DNA from: Pseudomonas koreensis
GTDB lineage: Bacteria > Pseudomonadota > Gammaproteobacteria > Pseudomonadales > Pseudomonadaceae
Length of the DNA: 64,000 nt
Direction of reading: 5' to 3'
Assembly (NCBI RefSeq): GCF_012986595.1
Contig: NZ_JAAQYM010000004.1
Location: 496,001 to 560,000, forward strand
Part shown: in pieces, positions 47,441 through 57,202 of the stretch
Layout: every line of letters starts with the position of its first letter
Position numbering within the stretch: position 1 is the first letter of the stretch
Position numbers and translations under genes: made by a program
The notes under the pieces: generated by a model
Database searches by the model: none
Seen by the model: only the letters and a program-made list of their open reading frames with translations
Told to the model about the DNA's origin: nothing

Positions 47441-47611
47441 ATGAACACATTTGACCGTCAGGCCATGATTGAACGAGCAGATCGAGAATACGATGAGGAC
47501 GTTGAAAAAATGCGCATCAGACACAAGGGCGATATGTACCCAATCTGGGGAATGCTGGCGTTCGGTCTGTTTTGCATGTCACTCGGATTTCTCCTGGCTC
47601 GATCGATCTGA
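47441..47611 (+). CDS. Small membrane protein
   Basis: 56 residues, with a charged N-terminal half (IERADREYDEDVEKMRIRHK) and one C-terminal membrane helix (MLAFGLFCMSLGFLLARSI). AAAAAGGAA is correctly placed before ATG 47441. Same layout (charged helix, C-terminal anchor) as the preceding gene, so the two are probably an operon. Function unknown. Confidence 0.6.
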   Translation: MNTFDRQAMIERADREYDEDVEKMRIRHKGDMYPIWGMLAFGLFCMSLGFLLARSI

Positions 47612-47863
47612 TCAGTCTTGCCGCTCGCTTTGGCATTGAAACGTGCCGAAAAACGACATCACGCATGCCTGTAGCCGACAGCTATTTTCCAGAAAACGAC
47701 AACCCGCTGATCTGCTCCGCACAACCATTCCTCAGCTAAGTCTTTGCTTCTGCTCATTTATCGCGGAGAATCGCGCCCCTGTTTCGGCCGGAGCATGTCT
47801 GTCGGTTTTTTCCGACGCGTCCTGACCGAGTGGCAAGTGACCGGAATGCGGAGATCCGACCGG

Positions 47864-49144
47864 ATGAATGATCAGGCCAATAGCGTCGACGAACGCTATG
47901 AAGCGGCAGCACCAGCTGAACTGTCGAGCTGGAATCGCCATGACACCACGTGGATGTTGGGACTGTTCGGGACGGCCATTGGCGCCGGTACCCTGTTTTT
48001 GCCAATCAACGCCGGTCTGGGTGGCTTCTGGCCGCTGGTGATCCTCGCGCTGCTGGCCTTCCCGATGACGTTCTTCGCTCACCGCGGCCTGACCCGCTTC
48101 GTGCTCTCCGGGCGTGAAGGCGCCGACATCACCGATGTGGTCGAGCAGCATTTCGGCATCAAGGCCGGTGCGCTGATCACCCTGCTGTACTTCTTCGCCA
48201 TCTTCCCGATCTTGCTGATCTACAGCGTCGGCCTGACCAACACGGTCGCCAGCTTCCTCGAACACCAATTGCACATCACGCCGCCACCGCGCGCGCTGCT
48301 GTCGTTCGTGCTGATCCTCGGTCTGCTGGCCGTGGTGCGTTGCGGCGAGCAGGCGATCGTCAAGGCGATGAGCCTGATGGTGTACCCGTTCATCGTCGCG
48401 CTGCTGTTTCTTGCGGTGTACCTGATTCCGCACTGGAACGGCGGCATCCTGACGACCGCCTCGCAAGTGCCGGCGCCATCGGCGCTGCTGCATACGTTGT
48501 GGCTGGCGATCCCGGTGATGGTGTTCTCGTTCAACCACTCGCCGATCATCTCGGCGTTCGCGGTGGACCAGAAGCGTCGTTACGGCGTCAATGCTGACCA
48601 GCGCAGCTCGCAGATTCTCTGCCGTGCCCACCTGTTGATGGTGGTGATGGTGCTGTTCTTCGTCTTCAGTTGCGTGCTGACCCTGTCGCCGGAACAACTG
48701 GCCGAAGCCAAGGCGCAGAACCTGTCGATCCTGTCGTACCTGGCCAACCACTTCAGTAACCCGACCATCGCGTTTGCGGCGCCGTTGATTGCCTTCGTGG
48801 CGATCTCCAAGTCGTTCCTCGGCCACTACATCGGTGCCAGCGAAGGCCTCAAGGGCCTGATCGTCAAGAGCGGCAAGCGTCCGGGCGCCAAGGCCCTGGA
48901 TCGCATCGTGGCGGCGTTCATGCTGGTGGTGTGCTGGATCGTTGCGACCCTCAACCCAAGCATCCTGGGCATGATCGAGACCATTGGTGGTCCGGTCATC
49001 GCCGCGATTCTGTTCCTGATGCCGATGTACGCGATCCGCAAGGTGCCGGCGATGGCGCGCTATCGTGGTCAGGCGTCGAACGTGTTTGTCACCGCCGTAG
49101 GTCTGGTGGCGATTTCGGCGTTGATTTATTCGCTGACGGCGTAA
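47864..49144 (+). CDS. HAAAP-family amino-acid transporter (serine/threonine type)
   Basis: 426-residue inner-membrane protein with 11 or so helices; TTWMLGLFGTAIGAGTLFLP is the conserved first helix of SdaC/TdcC/YhaO-type H+ symporters. VFSFNHSPIISAFAVDQ is another family mark. Serine or threonine is the likely substrate. GGAG lies upstream of ATG 47864; a longer frame to 47744 has no support. A terminator follows. Confidence 0.87.
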   Translation: MNDQANSVDERYEAAAPAELSSWNRHDTTWMLGLFGTAIGAGTLFLPINAGLGGFWPLVILALLAFPMTFFAHRGLTRFVLSGREGADITDVVEQHFGIKAGALITLLYFFAIFPILLIYSVGLTNTVASFLEHQLHITPPPRALLSFVLILGLLAVVRCGEQAIVKAMSLMVYPFIVALLFLAVYLIPHWNGGILTTASQVPAPSALLHTLWLAIPVMVFSFNHSPIISAFAVDQKRRYGVNADQRSSQILCRAHLLMVVMVLFFVFSCVLTLSPEQLAEAKAQNLSILSYLANHFSNPTIAFAAPLIAFVAISKSFLGHYIGASEGLKGLIVKSGKRPGAKALDRIVAAFMLVVCWIVATLNPSILGMIETIGGPVIAAILFLMPMYAIRKVPAMARYRGQASNVFVTAVGLVAISALIYSLTA

Positions 49145-49173
49145 GCCCAAGCGCCAGATACTCAGCTACAGTG

Positions 49174-49207
49174 GCCGCTGTGCGTGATGCGCACAGCGGC
49201 TTTTTTT
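49174..49207 (+). terminator. Rho-independent terminator
   Basis: GCCGCTGTGC and GCACAGCGGC pair across seven bases, followed by a run of seven T. It ends the transporter transcript, only 18 bp before the next gene. Confidence 0.92.
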
Positions 49208-49224
49208 CGTCTGGAGACAGTGGA

Positions 49225-50871
49225 TTGTCGAGCGCGCCCCAACCTGTGGAACAACCCAGTCGCTGGCAGGACATCCTTGCCGGCCTGTCGATTGCCGGCC
49301 TGTTGTTGCCTGAAGCGGTCGCCTATTCGACCATCGCCGCGCTGGCGCCCCAGGCCGGGGTGATTGCGCTGTTTGCCGGGTTGCTCTGTTACGGGCTGTT
49401 TGGCACCAGCCGTTTTGCCATTGTTTCCGCCACGTCGTCCTCGGCGGCGGTGCTGGCGGCGGCCACGGCGACCATGGCCAATGGCGACCCGCAATTGCGC
49501 GCAACGCTGGCGGTCGGGCTGGTACTGGTCAGCGGCGGGCTGTTCTTGCTGGCGGGGATCTTTCGTTTCGGCAGCGTCACCGCGTTTATCGCCAAACCGG
49601 TATTGCGCGGTTTCGCCTTCGGGCTGGCGGCCACCATCATTCTCAAGCAGGTGGCCAGTGTGGTCGGCGTGCAACTGAGCGACGCCAATCTGGTGCGTTT
49701 CGCCCCGCAATTGCTCGAACAACTGCCGCACTGGAACTGGCCGGCCGCCGCGGTTGCAGCGGTCGCGCTGGTGCTGTTGGGTGTGTTTTCACGTTTCCCA
49801 CGGGTGCCCGGCGGTTTGCTGGTCGTCGTCATTGGCATCGTGGCCGGGCAATGGCTGAACCTGCCGGCGCACGGTGTGAAGCTGATTGGCTTGATCGACC
49901 TCAGCCTGGAGGTGCCGAACCTGCCGGTGCTGCCGTTCGCTGACTGGTTGCGGCTGGGGGAGGTGGGGTTTGCGCTGGTGATGATTCTGTATGCCGAGTC
50001 GTATGGTTCGATCAGTGCGTACGCGCTCAAGCACGGCGACCGCGTGACCTCCAACCGCGATCTGCTGGCGCTCGGTGCCTCCAATCTGTTGTCCGGGCTG
50101 TTTCATGGCATGCCGGCGGGCGCGGGGTATTCGGCGACGTCGGCGAACGAGGCCGCCGGGGGGACTTCCCGTTGGGCCGGCGGTGTCGCTGCGCTGGTGG
50201 TGCTGGTGATCGTGCTGACGGTGTTGCCGTGGATTGCCCTGACACCGGAGCCGATTCTGGCGGCCATCGTCATGCATGCGCTGGGTCGTGGCTTGAGTCT
50301 GCAGCCGCTGGGGCGCTATTTCATCTGGCGCCGGGATCGGGTGCTGGTGTTGTGCGCGGTGGGTGCGGTGCTGGTGCTGGGCATTCTCGACGGGTTGCTG
50401 GTGTCGGTGGCCATCAGCGTGTTGCTGATGCTCAAGCAGATGTCGGCAGCGGATATTCAGGTACTCGGGCGGATCGACGGTGGGCACGATTTTGTCGACC
50501 TGCAGCGTCATCCGACGGCGACAACTGAACCCGGAGTGCTGATTGTGCGGCCCAGCGAAGCATTGTTCTTTGCCAATGTGGAGCAGATTCTCGGAGCGGC
50601 GCTGCACTTGATTCGGCATTCGGATGCGCCAGTGCACACGGTGATCCTCAGTCTGGAGGAAACCCCGGACCTGGACGGCACCAGCATCGAGGCGATGCAG
50701 GAGTTCTTTCTGCGGGTGCATCAGGAGGGCAAGCGGCTGATTCTGGCGCGGCTCAAGCATGAGGCGCTGGCGGTGCTGGAGGCGTTGCCTGAAGTAACGA
50801 GCAACCGTGTGATTCTCAGTGGACTCAGCGTTGACGGGGCGGTCCAGCAAGCCCTCAAACTCAACACTTAA
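49225..50871 (+). CDS. SulP-family anion transporter with STAS domain
   Basis: 548 residues: about 12-14 membrane segments (first IAGLLLPEAVAYSTIAALAP), then a cytosolic STAS domain near 440-548. SulP proteins carry sulfate, bicarbonate or dicarboxylates. I chose a TTG start at 49225 (SSAPQPVEQPSRWQ follows) because GGAG sits 8 bases upstream and any longer frame runs through the terminator at 49174. No ATG fits. Confidence 0.86.
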   Translation: MSSAPQPVEQPSRWQDILAGLSIAGLLLPEAVAYSTIAALAPQAGVIALFAGLLCYGLFGTSRFAIVSATSSSAAVLAAATATMANGDPQLRATLAVGLVLVSGGLFLLAGIFRFGSVTAFIAKPVLRGFAFGLAATIILKQVASVVGVQLSDANLVRFAPQLLEQLPHWNWPAAAVAAVALVLLGVFSRFPRVPGGLLVVVIGIVAGQWLNLPAHGVKLIGLIDLSLEVPNLPVLPFADWLRLGEVGFALVMILYAESYGSISAYALKHGDRVTSNRDLLALGASNLLSGLFHGMPAGAGYSATSANEAAGGTSRWAGGVAALVVLVIVLTVLPWIALTPEPILAAIVMHALGRGLSLQPLGRYFIWRRDRVLVLCAVGAVLVLGILDGLLVSVAISVLLMLKQMSAADIQVLGRIDGGHDFVDLQRHPTATTEPGVLIVRPSEALFFANVEQILGAALHLIRHSDAPVHTVILSLEETPDLDGTSIEAMQEFFLRVHQEGKRLILARLKHEALAVLEALPEVTSNRVILSGLSVDGAVQQALKLNT

Positions 50872-50876
50872 CCCCC

Positions 50877-50968
50877 TGTAGGAGTGAGCCTGCTCGCGAT
50901 AGCGGTGTGTCAGTCAATACAAATGTATCTGACACACCGCTATCGCGAGCAGGCTCACTCCTACAGGG
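50877..50968. repeat. REP inverted pair, family B
   Basis: Inverted copies of GTAGGAGTGAGCCTGCTCGC with CGATAGCGGTGTGTCAG continuing into the loop, so the pairing is unusually long. Confidence 0.9.
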
Positions 50969-50986
50969 GACGGTATTCCAGGGCAT

Positions 50987-51024
50987 AAAAAAACGCCGCT
51001 CATCTCACGATGGGCGGCGTTTTT
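50987..51024. terminator. Bidirectional terminator between SulP gene and acnB
   Basis: AAAAACGCCGC and GCGGCGTTTTT flank a small loop with extra CAT/ATG pairing. It serves both convergent genes. Confidence 0.9.
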
Positions 51025-51039
51025 CATTGCGTTGCAGCG

Positions 51040-53649
51040 TTAGGCTTGAACGACCGGGATGTTGGCGTTCGCAGCCGCTTCACGGAACTCGGCAATCTGG
51101 TCGAAGGACAGGTAGCGGTAGATATCGGCCGCCATGCTGTCGATCTTGCCAGCGTATTCCATGTACTCCTCGACGGTCGGCAGGCGACCCAGGATCGAAG
51201 CCACGGACGCCAGCTCGGCCGAAGCCAGGTAGACGTTCGCGCCGTCGCCCAGACGGTTCGGGAAGTTACGAGTGGAGGTCGAGACCACGGTGCTGTTCGG
51301 CTCAACGCGTGCCTGGTTACCCATGCACAGCGAGCAGCCTGGCATTTCCATGCGTGCGCCGGCCTTGCCGTAAATGCCGTAGTAGCCTTCTTCGGTCAGT
51401 TGGTGAGCGTCCATCTTGGTCGGCGGCGACAGCCACAGACGGGTTGGCAGCTGACCCTTGACCTGATCCAGCAGTTTACCGGCAGCGCGGAAGTGACCGA
51501 TGTTGGTCATGCACGAACCGATGAACACTTCGTCGATCTTCTCGCCAGCAACGCTGGACAGCAGACGGGCGTCGTCCGGGTCGTTCGGCGCGCACAGTAC
51601 AGGCTCGCTGATGTCGGCCAGATCGATTTCGATGACTTCGGCGTATTCGGCGTCGGCATCGGCTTCCATCAGCTGAGGGTTGGCGATCCAGGCTTCCATC
51701 GCTTGAGCACGACGTTCCAGGGTACGCGCATCGCCGTAGCCTTCGCCGATCATCCAGCGCAGCAGGGTGATGTTGGACTGCAGGTACTCGGTGATCGACT
51801 CTTTCGACAGCTTGATGGTGCAACCGGCAGCCGAACGTTCGGCCGAGGCGTCGGACAGTTCGAACGCCTGTTCCAGAGTCAGACCTTCCAAGCCTTCGAT
51901 TTCCAGGATGCGGCCGGAGAAGGCGTTTTTCTTGCCTTTCTTCTCGACGGTCAGCAGACCGTTCTGGATGGCGAAGTAAGGGATGGCATGAACCAGGTCA
52001 CGCAGGGTGATGCCAGGTTTCATTTTGCCTTTGAAGCGCACCAGGATCGATTCCGGCATGTCCAGCGGCATGACGCCAGTAGCTGCGGCGAACGCGACCA
52101 GACCGGAACCGGCCGGGAACGAGATGCCCATCGGGAAACGGGTGTGCGAGTCACCACCGGTACCCACGGTGTCCGGCAGCAGCATGCGGTTCAGCCACGA
52201 GTGGATGATGCCGTCGCCCGGACGCAGGGAAACGCCGCCGCGGGTCATGATGAAGTCAGGCAGGGTGTGGTGGGTGGTCACGTCGATCGGCTTCGGATAC
52301 GCCGCGGTGTGGCAGAAGGACTGCATCACCAGGTCAGCGGAGAAGCCCAGGCACGCCAGGTCTTTCAGTTCGTCACGGGTCATTGGACCGGTGGTGTCCT
52401 GAGAACCTACGGTGGTCATCTTCGGTTCGCAGTAGGTGCCAGGACGCACGCCTTGGCCTTCTGCCAGACCGCAAGCCTTGCCGACCATTTTCTGCGCCAG
52501 GGTGAAGCCCTTGGTGCTTTCAGCCGGTGCTTCAGGCTTCTTGAACAGGTCGAACGCAGGCAGACCCAGTTCGGCGCGAGCCTTCTCGGTCAGGCCACGG
52601 CCGATGATCAACGGAATACGACCGCCGGCACGGACTTCGTCCAGCAGCACTGGGGTCTTCATTTCGAAGGTGGTGATGACTTCGTCGGTACCGTGCTTGC
52701 AGACTTTGCCAGCGTGCGGGTACAGGTCGATCACGTCGCCCATGTTCATGTTCGACACGTCGAACTCGATTGGCAGTGCGCCGGCATCTTCCATGGTGTT
52801 GTAGAAGATCGGAGCGATTTTGCTGCCGAAGCAGAAACCGCCAGCGCGCTTGTTCGGCACGTAAGGGATGTCGTCGCCGAAGAACCACAGGACCGAGTTG
52901 GTCGCCGATTTACGCGAGGAACCGGTACCGACCACGTCACCGACGTAGGCGATCGGGAAGCCTTGGCCGCGCATGTCTTCAATCTGCTTCATCGGGCCGG
53001 TCTTGCCTTGCTCGTCCGGAACGATGCCGTCACGGGCCATTTTCAGCATGGCCAGGGCGTGCAGCGGGATGTCAGGACGCGACCAGGCGTCTGGTGCAGG
53101 CGACAGGTCGTCGGTGTTGGTTTCGCCGGTGACCTTGAATACGCGCAGGCTGATCTTGTCGGCCAGGACAGGGCGCTTCTTGAACCACTCGCCGTCAGCC
53201 CAGGATTGCAGCACGGCCTTGGCGTGAACGTTGCCGTTCTTGGCTTTTTCAGCCACGTCGTGGAAGGCATCGAACATCAGCAGGGTGTGCTTGAGTTCTT
53301 CGGCAGCCACTGGCGCCAGCTCGGCGTTGTCCAGCAGTTCGACCAGGGTCACGATGTTGTAGCCGCCCTGCATGGTGCCGAGCAGTTCTACAGCGCGCTT
53401 CTTGTCCAGCAGAGGGGAGGTCACTTCGCCTTTGGCCAGGGCCGACAGGAAACCGGCTTTGACGTAAGCGGCTTCGTCCACTCCTGGTGGTACGCGATTG
53501 GTGATCAGGTCAACGAGGAAAGCTTCTTCGCCAGCCGGAGGATTCTTCAGCAGCTCGACCAGGCCTGCAGTTTGTTCGGCGTTAAGCGGCTGGGGAACGA
53601 TACCCAGGGCTGCACGCTCTTCGATATGTTTGCGGTAGGCTTCAAGCAC
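51040..53649 (-). CDS. acnB: Bifunctional aconitate hydratase 2 / 2-methylisocitrate dehydratase
   Basis: 869 residues, the Pseudomonas AcnB length. HEAT-like N-terminal domain, swivel domain, and catalytic core; 4Fe-4S ligands are in [13 protein letters not shown] and [12 protein letters not shown]. It runs the TCA cycle step citrate to isocitrate. The GTG at 53649 ([14 protein letters not shown]) has GAGGG 8 bases before and fits homologues; upstream ATGs in frame would add unrelated residues. Confidence 0.96.
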   Translation of the reverse strand: MLEAYRKHIEERAALGIVPQPLNAEQTAGLVELLKNPPAGEEAFLVDLITNRVPPGVDEAAYVKAGFLSALAKGEVTSPLLDKKRAVELLGTMQGGYNIVTLVELLDNAELAPVAAEELKHTLLMFDAFHDVAEKAKNGNVHAKAVLQSWADGEWFKKRPVLADKISLRVFKVTGETNTDDLSPAPDAWSRPDIPLHALAMLKMARDGIVPDEQGKTGPMKQIEDMRGQGFPIAYVGDVVGTGSSRKSATNSVLWFFGDDIPYVPNKRAGGFCFGSKIAPIFYNTMEDAGALPIEFDVSNMNMGDVIDLYPHAGKVCKHGTDEVITTFEMKTPVLLDEVRAGGRIPLIIGRGLTEKARAELGLPAFDLFKKPEAPAESTKGFTLAQKMVGKACGLAEGQGVRPGTYCEPKMTTVGSQDTTGPMTRDELKDLACLGFSADLVMQSFCHTAAYPKPIDVTTHHTLPDFIMTRGGVSLRPGDGIIHSWLNRMLLPDTVGTGGDSHTRFPMGISFPAGSGLVAFAAATGVMPLDMPESILVRFKGKMKPGITLRDLVHAIPYFAIQNGLLTVEKKGKKNAFSGRILEIEGLEGLTLEQAFELSDASAERSAAGCTIKLSKESITEYLQSNITLLRWMIGEGYGDARTLERRAQAMEAWIANPQLMEADADAEYAEVIEIDLADISEPVLCAPNDPDDARLLSSVAGEKIDEVFIGSCMTNIGHFRAAGKLLDQVKGQLPTRLWLSPPTKMDAHQLTEEGYYGIYGKAGARMEMPGCSLCMGNQARVEPNSTVVSTSTRNFPNRLGDGANVYLASAELASVASILGRLPTVEEYMEYAGKIDSMAADIYRYLSFDQIAEFREAAANANIPVVQA

Positions 53650-53818
53650 AGTTATTACCCTCATCAGTGGTCCCAAATGGGTGTCCGGGACGCTCATCCC
53701 GAAATTGCCGTACTCATGCACCTCACGACGTTGTGGGTCGTCTGGCCAGAATTACCGGCAATTCCTTACAGAAGCTGCTTTCAAAGTTTTACGCCTGCAG
53801 AACGGGGAGCTGATGAGG

Positions 53819-53861
53819 GTTGGCGTTGGGCTTTTCCCCGCTGGAAAAACCCTTCGCCAAC
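53819..53861 (-). promoter_or_regulatory. Stable hairpin in the acnB 5' leader
   Basis: Outer arms GTTGGCG and CGCCAAC (7 bp) enclose inner arms GGG-TTTTCC and GGAAAA-CCC (9 bp with one mismatch). There is no U run on either side, so it is not a terminator. It lies about 160 nt upstream of the acnB start, inside the predicted transcript. Confidence 0.55.
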
Positions 53862-53941
53862 ACCGCTCTGAAGGAACGACTGTGCTCGTGACGCTTTGAA
53901 AACAGCTTCTAACGGACATTGGCGCCTTAAAAGGCTGGCTG

Positions 53942-53970
53942 ATTCTACGGCAAAAAAAATTTAAAGGTAA
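53942..53970 (-). promoter_or_regulatory. Candidate acnB promoter
   Basis: On the minus strand TAGAAT (53942-53947) is 17 bp from TTACCT (53965-53970). Transcription from about 53935 would give a 5' leader near 285 nt. The rest of the 467-bp gap 53650-54116 shows no gene. Confidence 0.5.
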
Positions 53971-54116
53971 GTCGGACTCTATTGGACTTTGGTGGCGTTG
54001 CGCGGCTGTGGCTCAAACCGCGATCCAGCGCTTGCCCCTGACGTTTGAGGGGTGATCAATGCCTGACAAAGGGCTAACATGCGGGCCTGTTCCGCGTTTC
54101 AGTGTTTTGCCAATTT

Positions 54117-54587
54117 ATGCCCAATCAGACCATCAAGACCCCCTGCGTCGGCCTCTGCTCCACTGTTTACGGAGATCTGGTGTGCCGTGGCTGCAAGCGT
54201 TTCCACCACGAAGTGATCCACTGGAACGGTTACGGCGAGGAAGAAAAGCGTGCGGTGTGGTTGCGTCTTGAACAATTGCTGTCACAAGTGATGGCGAGCA
54301 AGGTCGAGATCTTCGATCCGGCGCGTCTGCGCGAGCAACTGGAACAGCGCAAGATCCGCTTTGTGCCGCATCAGTCGGAATATTGCTGGGCTTATCAGTT
54401 AATCGCTCGCGGTGCGCGGGTGATCATTAATCTGGAAGCCTACGGGATGGTGCTGTTGCCGGAGTTCCGCGACTGGAACCTGCCGGAACTGCGCGATGCC
54501 ATTGATCGGGAATTCTTCCTGCTGTCGGAAGCGCATTACCAGCGCTATATCGCGCCGGGCTTCCTCAAAGACGCCTTCGGCGCCTAG
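54117..54587 (+). CDS. DUF1289 domain protein
   Basis: 156 residues. The DUF1289 Cys pattern is at the N-terminus, TPCVGLCSTVYGDLVCRGCK (C-x3-C, C-x2-C), likely binding an Fe-S cluster or Zn. A further region of about 100 residues with no known motif follows. ATG 54117 (MPNQTIKTP) is the only start fitting the motif. Function unknown; divergent from acnB. Confidence 0.82.
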   Translation: MPNQTIKTPCVGLCSTVYGDLVCRGCKRFHHEVIHWNGYGEEEKRAVWLRLEQLLSQVMASKVEIFDPARLREQLEQRKIRFVPHQSEYCWAYQLIARGARVIINLEAYGMVLLPEFRDWNLPELRDAIDREFFLLSEAHYQRYIAPGFLKDAFGA

Positions 54588-54590
54588 CAG

Positions 54591-54675
54591 CTTCGCGAGC
54601 AGGCTCGCTCCCACATTTGAAATACATCTGCCTGCAGGATTGCATTTCCCTGTGGGAGCTAGCCTGCTCGCGAAG
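54591..54675. repeat. REP inverted pair, family B
   Basis: Inverted copies of GGGAGC-AGCCTGCTCGCGA type; one arm has GAGCTAGCC in place of GAGCGAGCC. Confidence 0.85.
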
Positions 54676-54699
54676 GGGCCATCAAATACAACGCAATCT

Positions 54700-55563
54700 T
54701 CAGTGCTTCACCGCCAACTCCACCAGATGATCCTCAACCTCCTGCGGCTTGAGCACCAGCACATCGCTTTCCAGCGCATCCAGCACAACTTCGGCGGTAT
54801 TGCCGATCAACGCGCCTGACAAGCCGCTGCGCGCCACGGTGCCGATCACGGTCACCGCCGCCTTCAGCTTGTGCGCCATGAACGGAATCAGCACATCCGC
54901 CGGGCCTTCCTCGATGTGCAGGCGTTCGTCATCCACATCGAATTCGGCCTGAAACGCTTTGCACTGCTCGCGATACCTCGCCTCGATGGTGGATGTGAGC
55001 TGGAACACCGGATCCGCCGAGGACAGCATCGGCGACGGATGCGCACTGATCACATGCAGATGCCCCTTGGCCAGGCTGGCGATGTCGTAGCCGTGATCGA
55101 TGATCGTCGTGTGCAAGTGCCGGTGCTCGCCATCGGCATTGCCCACATCGACCGCCGCCAGAATCACTCGGTCCTTCCACGGGGTAGAGGTTTTCACCAG
55201 CAGCACCGGGGTCGGGCAGTGACGCAGCAGTTTCCAGTCGGCCGGGGTCAGCAGGGCTTTTTTCAGCGCGCTGTCGGGGAAGTGCTGCTTGATCACCAGC
55301 CCGCAACCTTCGGCCTGCTGCACGTCGGTGATGGTTTCGTGCAGGCTCTCGTTCCAGGCCTGCTCGGTGGTCACGCTGTAGCCATCCGCCAACAGCGCAG
55401 CTTTGAGTACGCCGAGCATGCCGGCGTGGTCGTGCTTGCGGTCACACACCAACAGGTGCAGATGAGCCTGGGTCACGCCAGCGATCAACTTGGCGCGCTT
55501 GAGCGCCAGGCTTTCCGAATGTTCCGGTTCGATGACCACCAGAATGCTGCGAATGGCTTGCAT
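54700..55563 (-). CDS. Universal stress protein, tandem-domain (UspE-like)
   Basis: 287 residues, two Usp folds in tandem (about 1-135 and 150-287). The start QAIRSILVVIEPEHSESLAL is the first domain; GTVARSGLSGALIGNTAEVV is the ATP-site segment of the second domain. Cytosolic stress protein. ATG 55563 is used; an upstream in-frame start adds 13 residues without support. Confidence 0.88.
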   Translation of the reverse strand: MQAIRSILVVIEPEHSESLALKRAKLIAGVTQAHLHLLVCDRKHDHAGMLGVLKAALLADGYSVTTEQAWNESLHETITDVQQAEGCGLVIKQHFPDSALKKALLTPADWKLLRHCPTPVLLVKTSTPWKDRVILAAVDVGNADGEHRHLHTTIIDHGYDIASLAKGHLHVISAHPSPMLSSADPVFQLTSTIEARYREQCKAFQAEFDVDDERLHIEEGPADVLIPFMAHKLKAAVTVIGTVARSGLSGALIGNTAEVVLDALESDVLVLKPQEVEDHLVELAVKH

Positions 55564-55721
55564 GAGCGGAGTCTCCAGCAAAGAAAAGGCACGGCGTTGC
55601 ACAACTATAGTTGCTGCTCATGCGCCTGCGACTTGATGCATATCAACGCCTGCGACTGGTGGTCTGCGGGCAGGCCGGTATAATCGGCGCCCTTCGCGCC
55701 AATACCTTTACCGTGAGCCCC

Positions 55722-56330
55722 ATGATCCTGCCCGAAATCCACGAATTCCTTGGCTGCCGCACGCCCGACGCCTGGGTCCAGGCCGCACTGGCCAATCAGG
55801 AAACCCTGCTGATCGACCACAAGAACTGCGAGTTCAAGGCCGCCAGCACCGCGCTGAGCCTGATTGCCAAGTACCATTCCCACGTCGACCTGATCAACAT
55901 GATGTCGCGTCTGGCCCGGGAAGAGCTGGTGCACCACGAACAAGTCATGCGCATCATGAAACGCCGCAAGATCGAACTGCGCCAGCTGCACGCCGGGCGC
56001 TACGCCTCGGGCCTGCGCAAAGTGGTGCGCAGCCACGAACCGGTGAAACTGGTCGATACGCTGGTGGTCGGCGCGTTCATCGAAGCGCGCAGTTGCGAGC
56101 GTTTCGAAGCGCTGGTGCCGCATCTGGACGAAGAACTCGGCAAGTTCTATTTCGGCCTGCTGAAAAGCGAGGCGCGGCATTTCCAGGGTTATCTGAAACT
56201 GGCTTACCAGTACGGCGACGCGAAGGATATCGCCCAGGTGATCGACAAGGTGCGTGCTGCCGAGCAGGACCTGATCGAGTCGCCGGACGAGGAGTTCCGC
56301 TTCCACAGTGGCGTGCCGGCTGCCGCATAA
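55722..56330 (+). CDS. miaE: tRNA 2-methylthio-N6-isopentenyladenosine hydroxylase
   Basis: 202 residues, non-haem diiron monooxygenase that hydroxylates ms2i6A at position 37 of tRNA. Iron ligands are in REELVHHEQV, GAFIEARSCERFE and SEARHFQGYLK. A GTG three codons upstream (VSPM) is possible. A terminator follows. Confidence 0.92.
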   Translation: MILPEIHEFLGCRTPDAWVQAALANQETLLIDHKNCEFKAASTALSLIAKYHSHVDLINMMSRLAREELVHHEQVMRIMKRRKIELRQLHAGRYASGLRKVVRSHEPVKLVDTLVVGAFIEARSCERFEALVPHLDEELGKFYFGLLKSEARHFQGYLKLAYQYGDAKDIAQVIDKVRAAEQDLIESPDEEFRFHSGVPAAA

Positions 56331-56389
56331 CCTGAGGCAGCGCCTGCATGGAAAACTGTTAAAAACTCTTAAGAGTATGAAACATCTAC

Positions 56390-56416
56390 AAAAACCGGCC
56401 CCCGCGGCCGGTTTTT
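56390..56416 (+). terminator. Rho-independent terminator
   Basis: AAAAACCGGCC and GGCCGGTTTTT with a five-base loop, downstream of miaE; A and T runs on both sides would allow either direction. Confidence 0.9.
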
Positions 56417-56494
56417 GCTGCCCGCAACAACGCCTCGCCAGCGATTGCCGCCATAATGAGGACCACTTCACACATGGGTTGGCAGACGGTCGTT

Positions 56495-57202
56495 ATGGAT
56501 AACCTGGGTTTTGGCAAAGTCCTGCTGGTTGAAGACGATGAGCGTCTGGCCACGCTGATTGCGCACTTTCTCGAACAGCATGGCTATGAGGTGCGCGCGG
56601 TGCATCGCGGTGATCTGGCGGTGGCCGCGTTTCTCGAGTTCCAGCCCAAAGTGGTGGTGCTCGACCTGATGCTGCCGGGGCAGAGCGGCCTGCACGTGTG
56701 CCGGGAAATCCGCAGCGTGTCGGACACACCGATCGTTATCCTCACCGCCAAGGAAGACGACCTTGACCACATTCTCGGCCTGGAGTCCGGCGCCGATGAC
56801 TACGTGATCAAACCGATCAAGCCGCCGGTGCTGCTGGCGCGGCTGCGTGCCTTGCAGCGTCGGCAGATGCCGGAGTCCGGCGTGGTCAGTGCGCTGGAGT
56901 TCGGCCGGTTGAGCATCGATCGCAGCTGCCGCGAAGTGCGCCTGGCCGGCGAAATCATCGAAATGACCACCATGGAATTCGAGCTGCTGTGGCTGCTGGC
57001 CAGCGCCGCTGGCAAGACCTTGTCGCGCGATGACATTCTCAACCGCATGCGCGGCATCGCCTTCGACGGGCTCAATCGCAGCGTCGACGTGTACATCAGC
57101 AAGTTGCGCAACAAACTCAAGGACAACCCCCGCGAACCGGTCTGCATCAAGACCGTGTGGGGCAAGGGTTATCTGTTCAATCCGTTCGCGTGGGAGCTGT
57201 AG
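56495..57202 (+). CDS. rstA: OmpR-family response regulator
   Basis: 235 residues: receiver domain with acidic pocket VEDDE and phospho-acceptor D57 in VVVLDLMLPG, then a winged-helix domain (TTMEFELLWLLASAAGKTLS, RSVDVYISKLRNKL). Sequence and pairing resemble RstA. Stop abuts the kinase gene start, so they are co-translated. ATG 56495 (MDNLGFGKVLL) chosen; an ATG at 56474 is in frame. Confidence 0.88.
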   Translation: MDNLGFGKVLLVEDDERLATLIAHFLEQHGYEVRAVHRGDLAVAAFLEFQPKVVVLDLMLPGQSGLHVCREIRSVSDTPIVILTAKEDDLDHILGLESGADDYVIKPIKPPVLLARLRALQRRQMPESGVVSALEFGRLSIDRSCREVRLAGEIIEMTTMEFELLWLLASAAGKTLSRDDILNRMRGIAFDGLNRSVDVYISKLRNKLKDNPREPVCIKTVWGKGYLFNPFAWEL

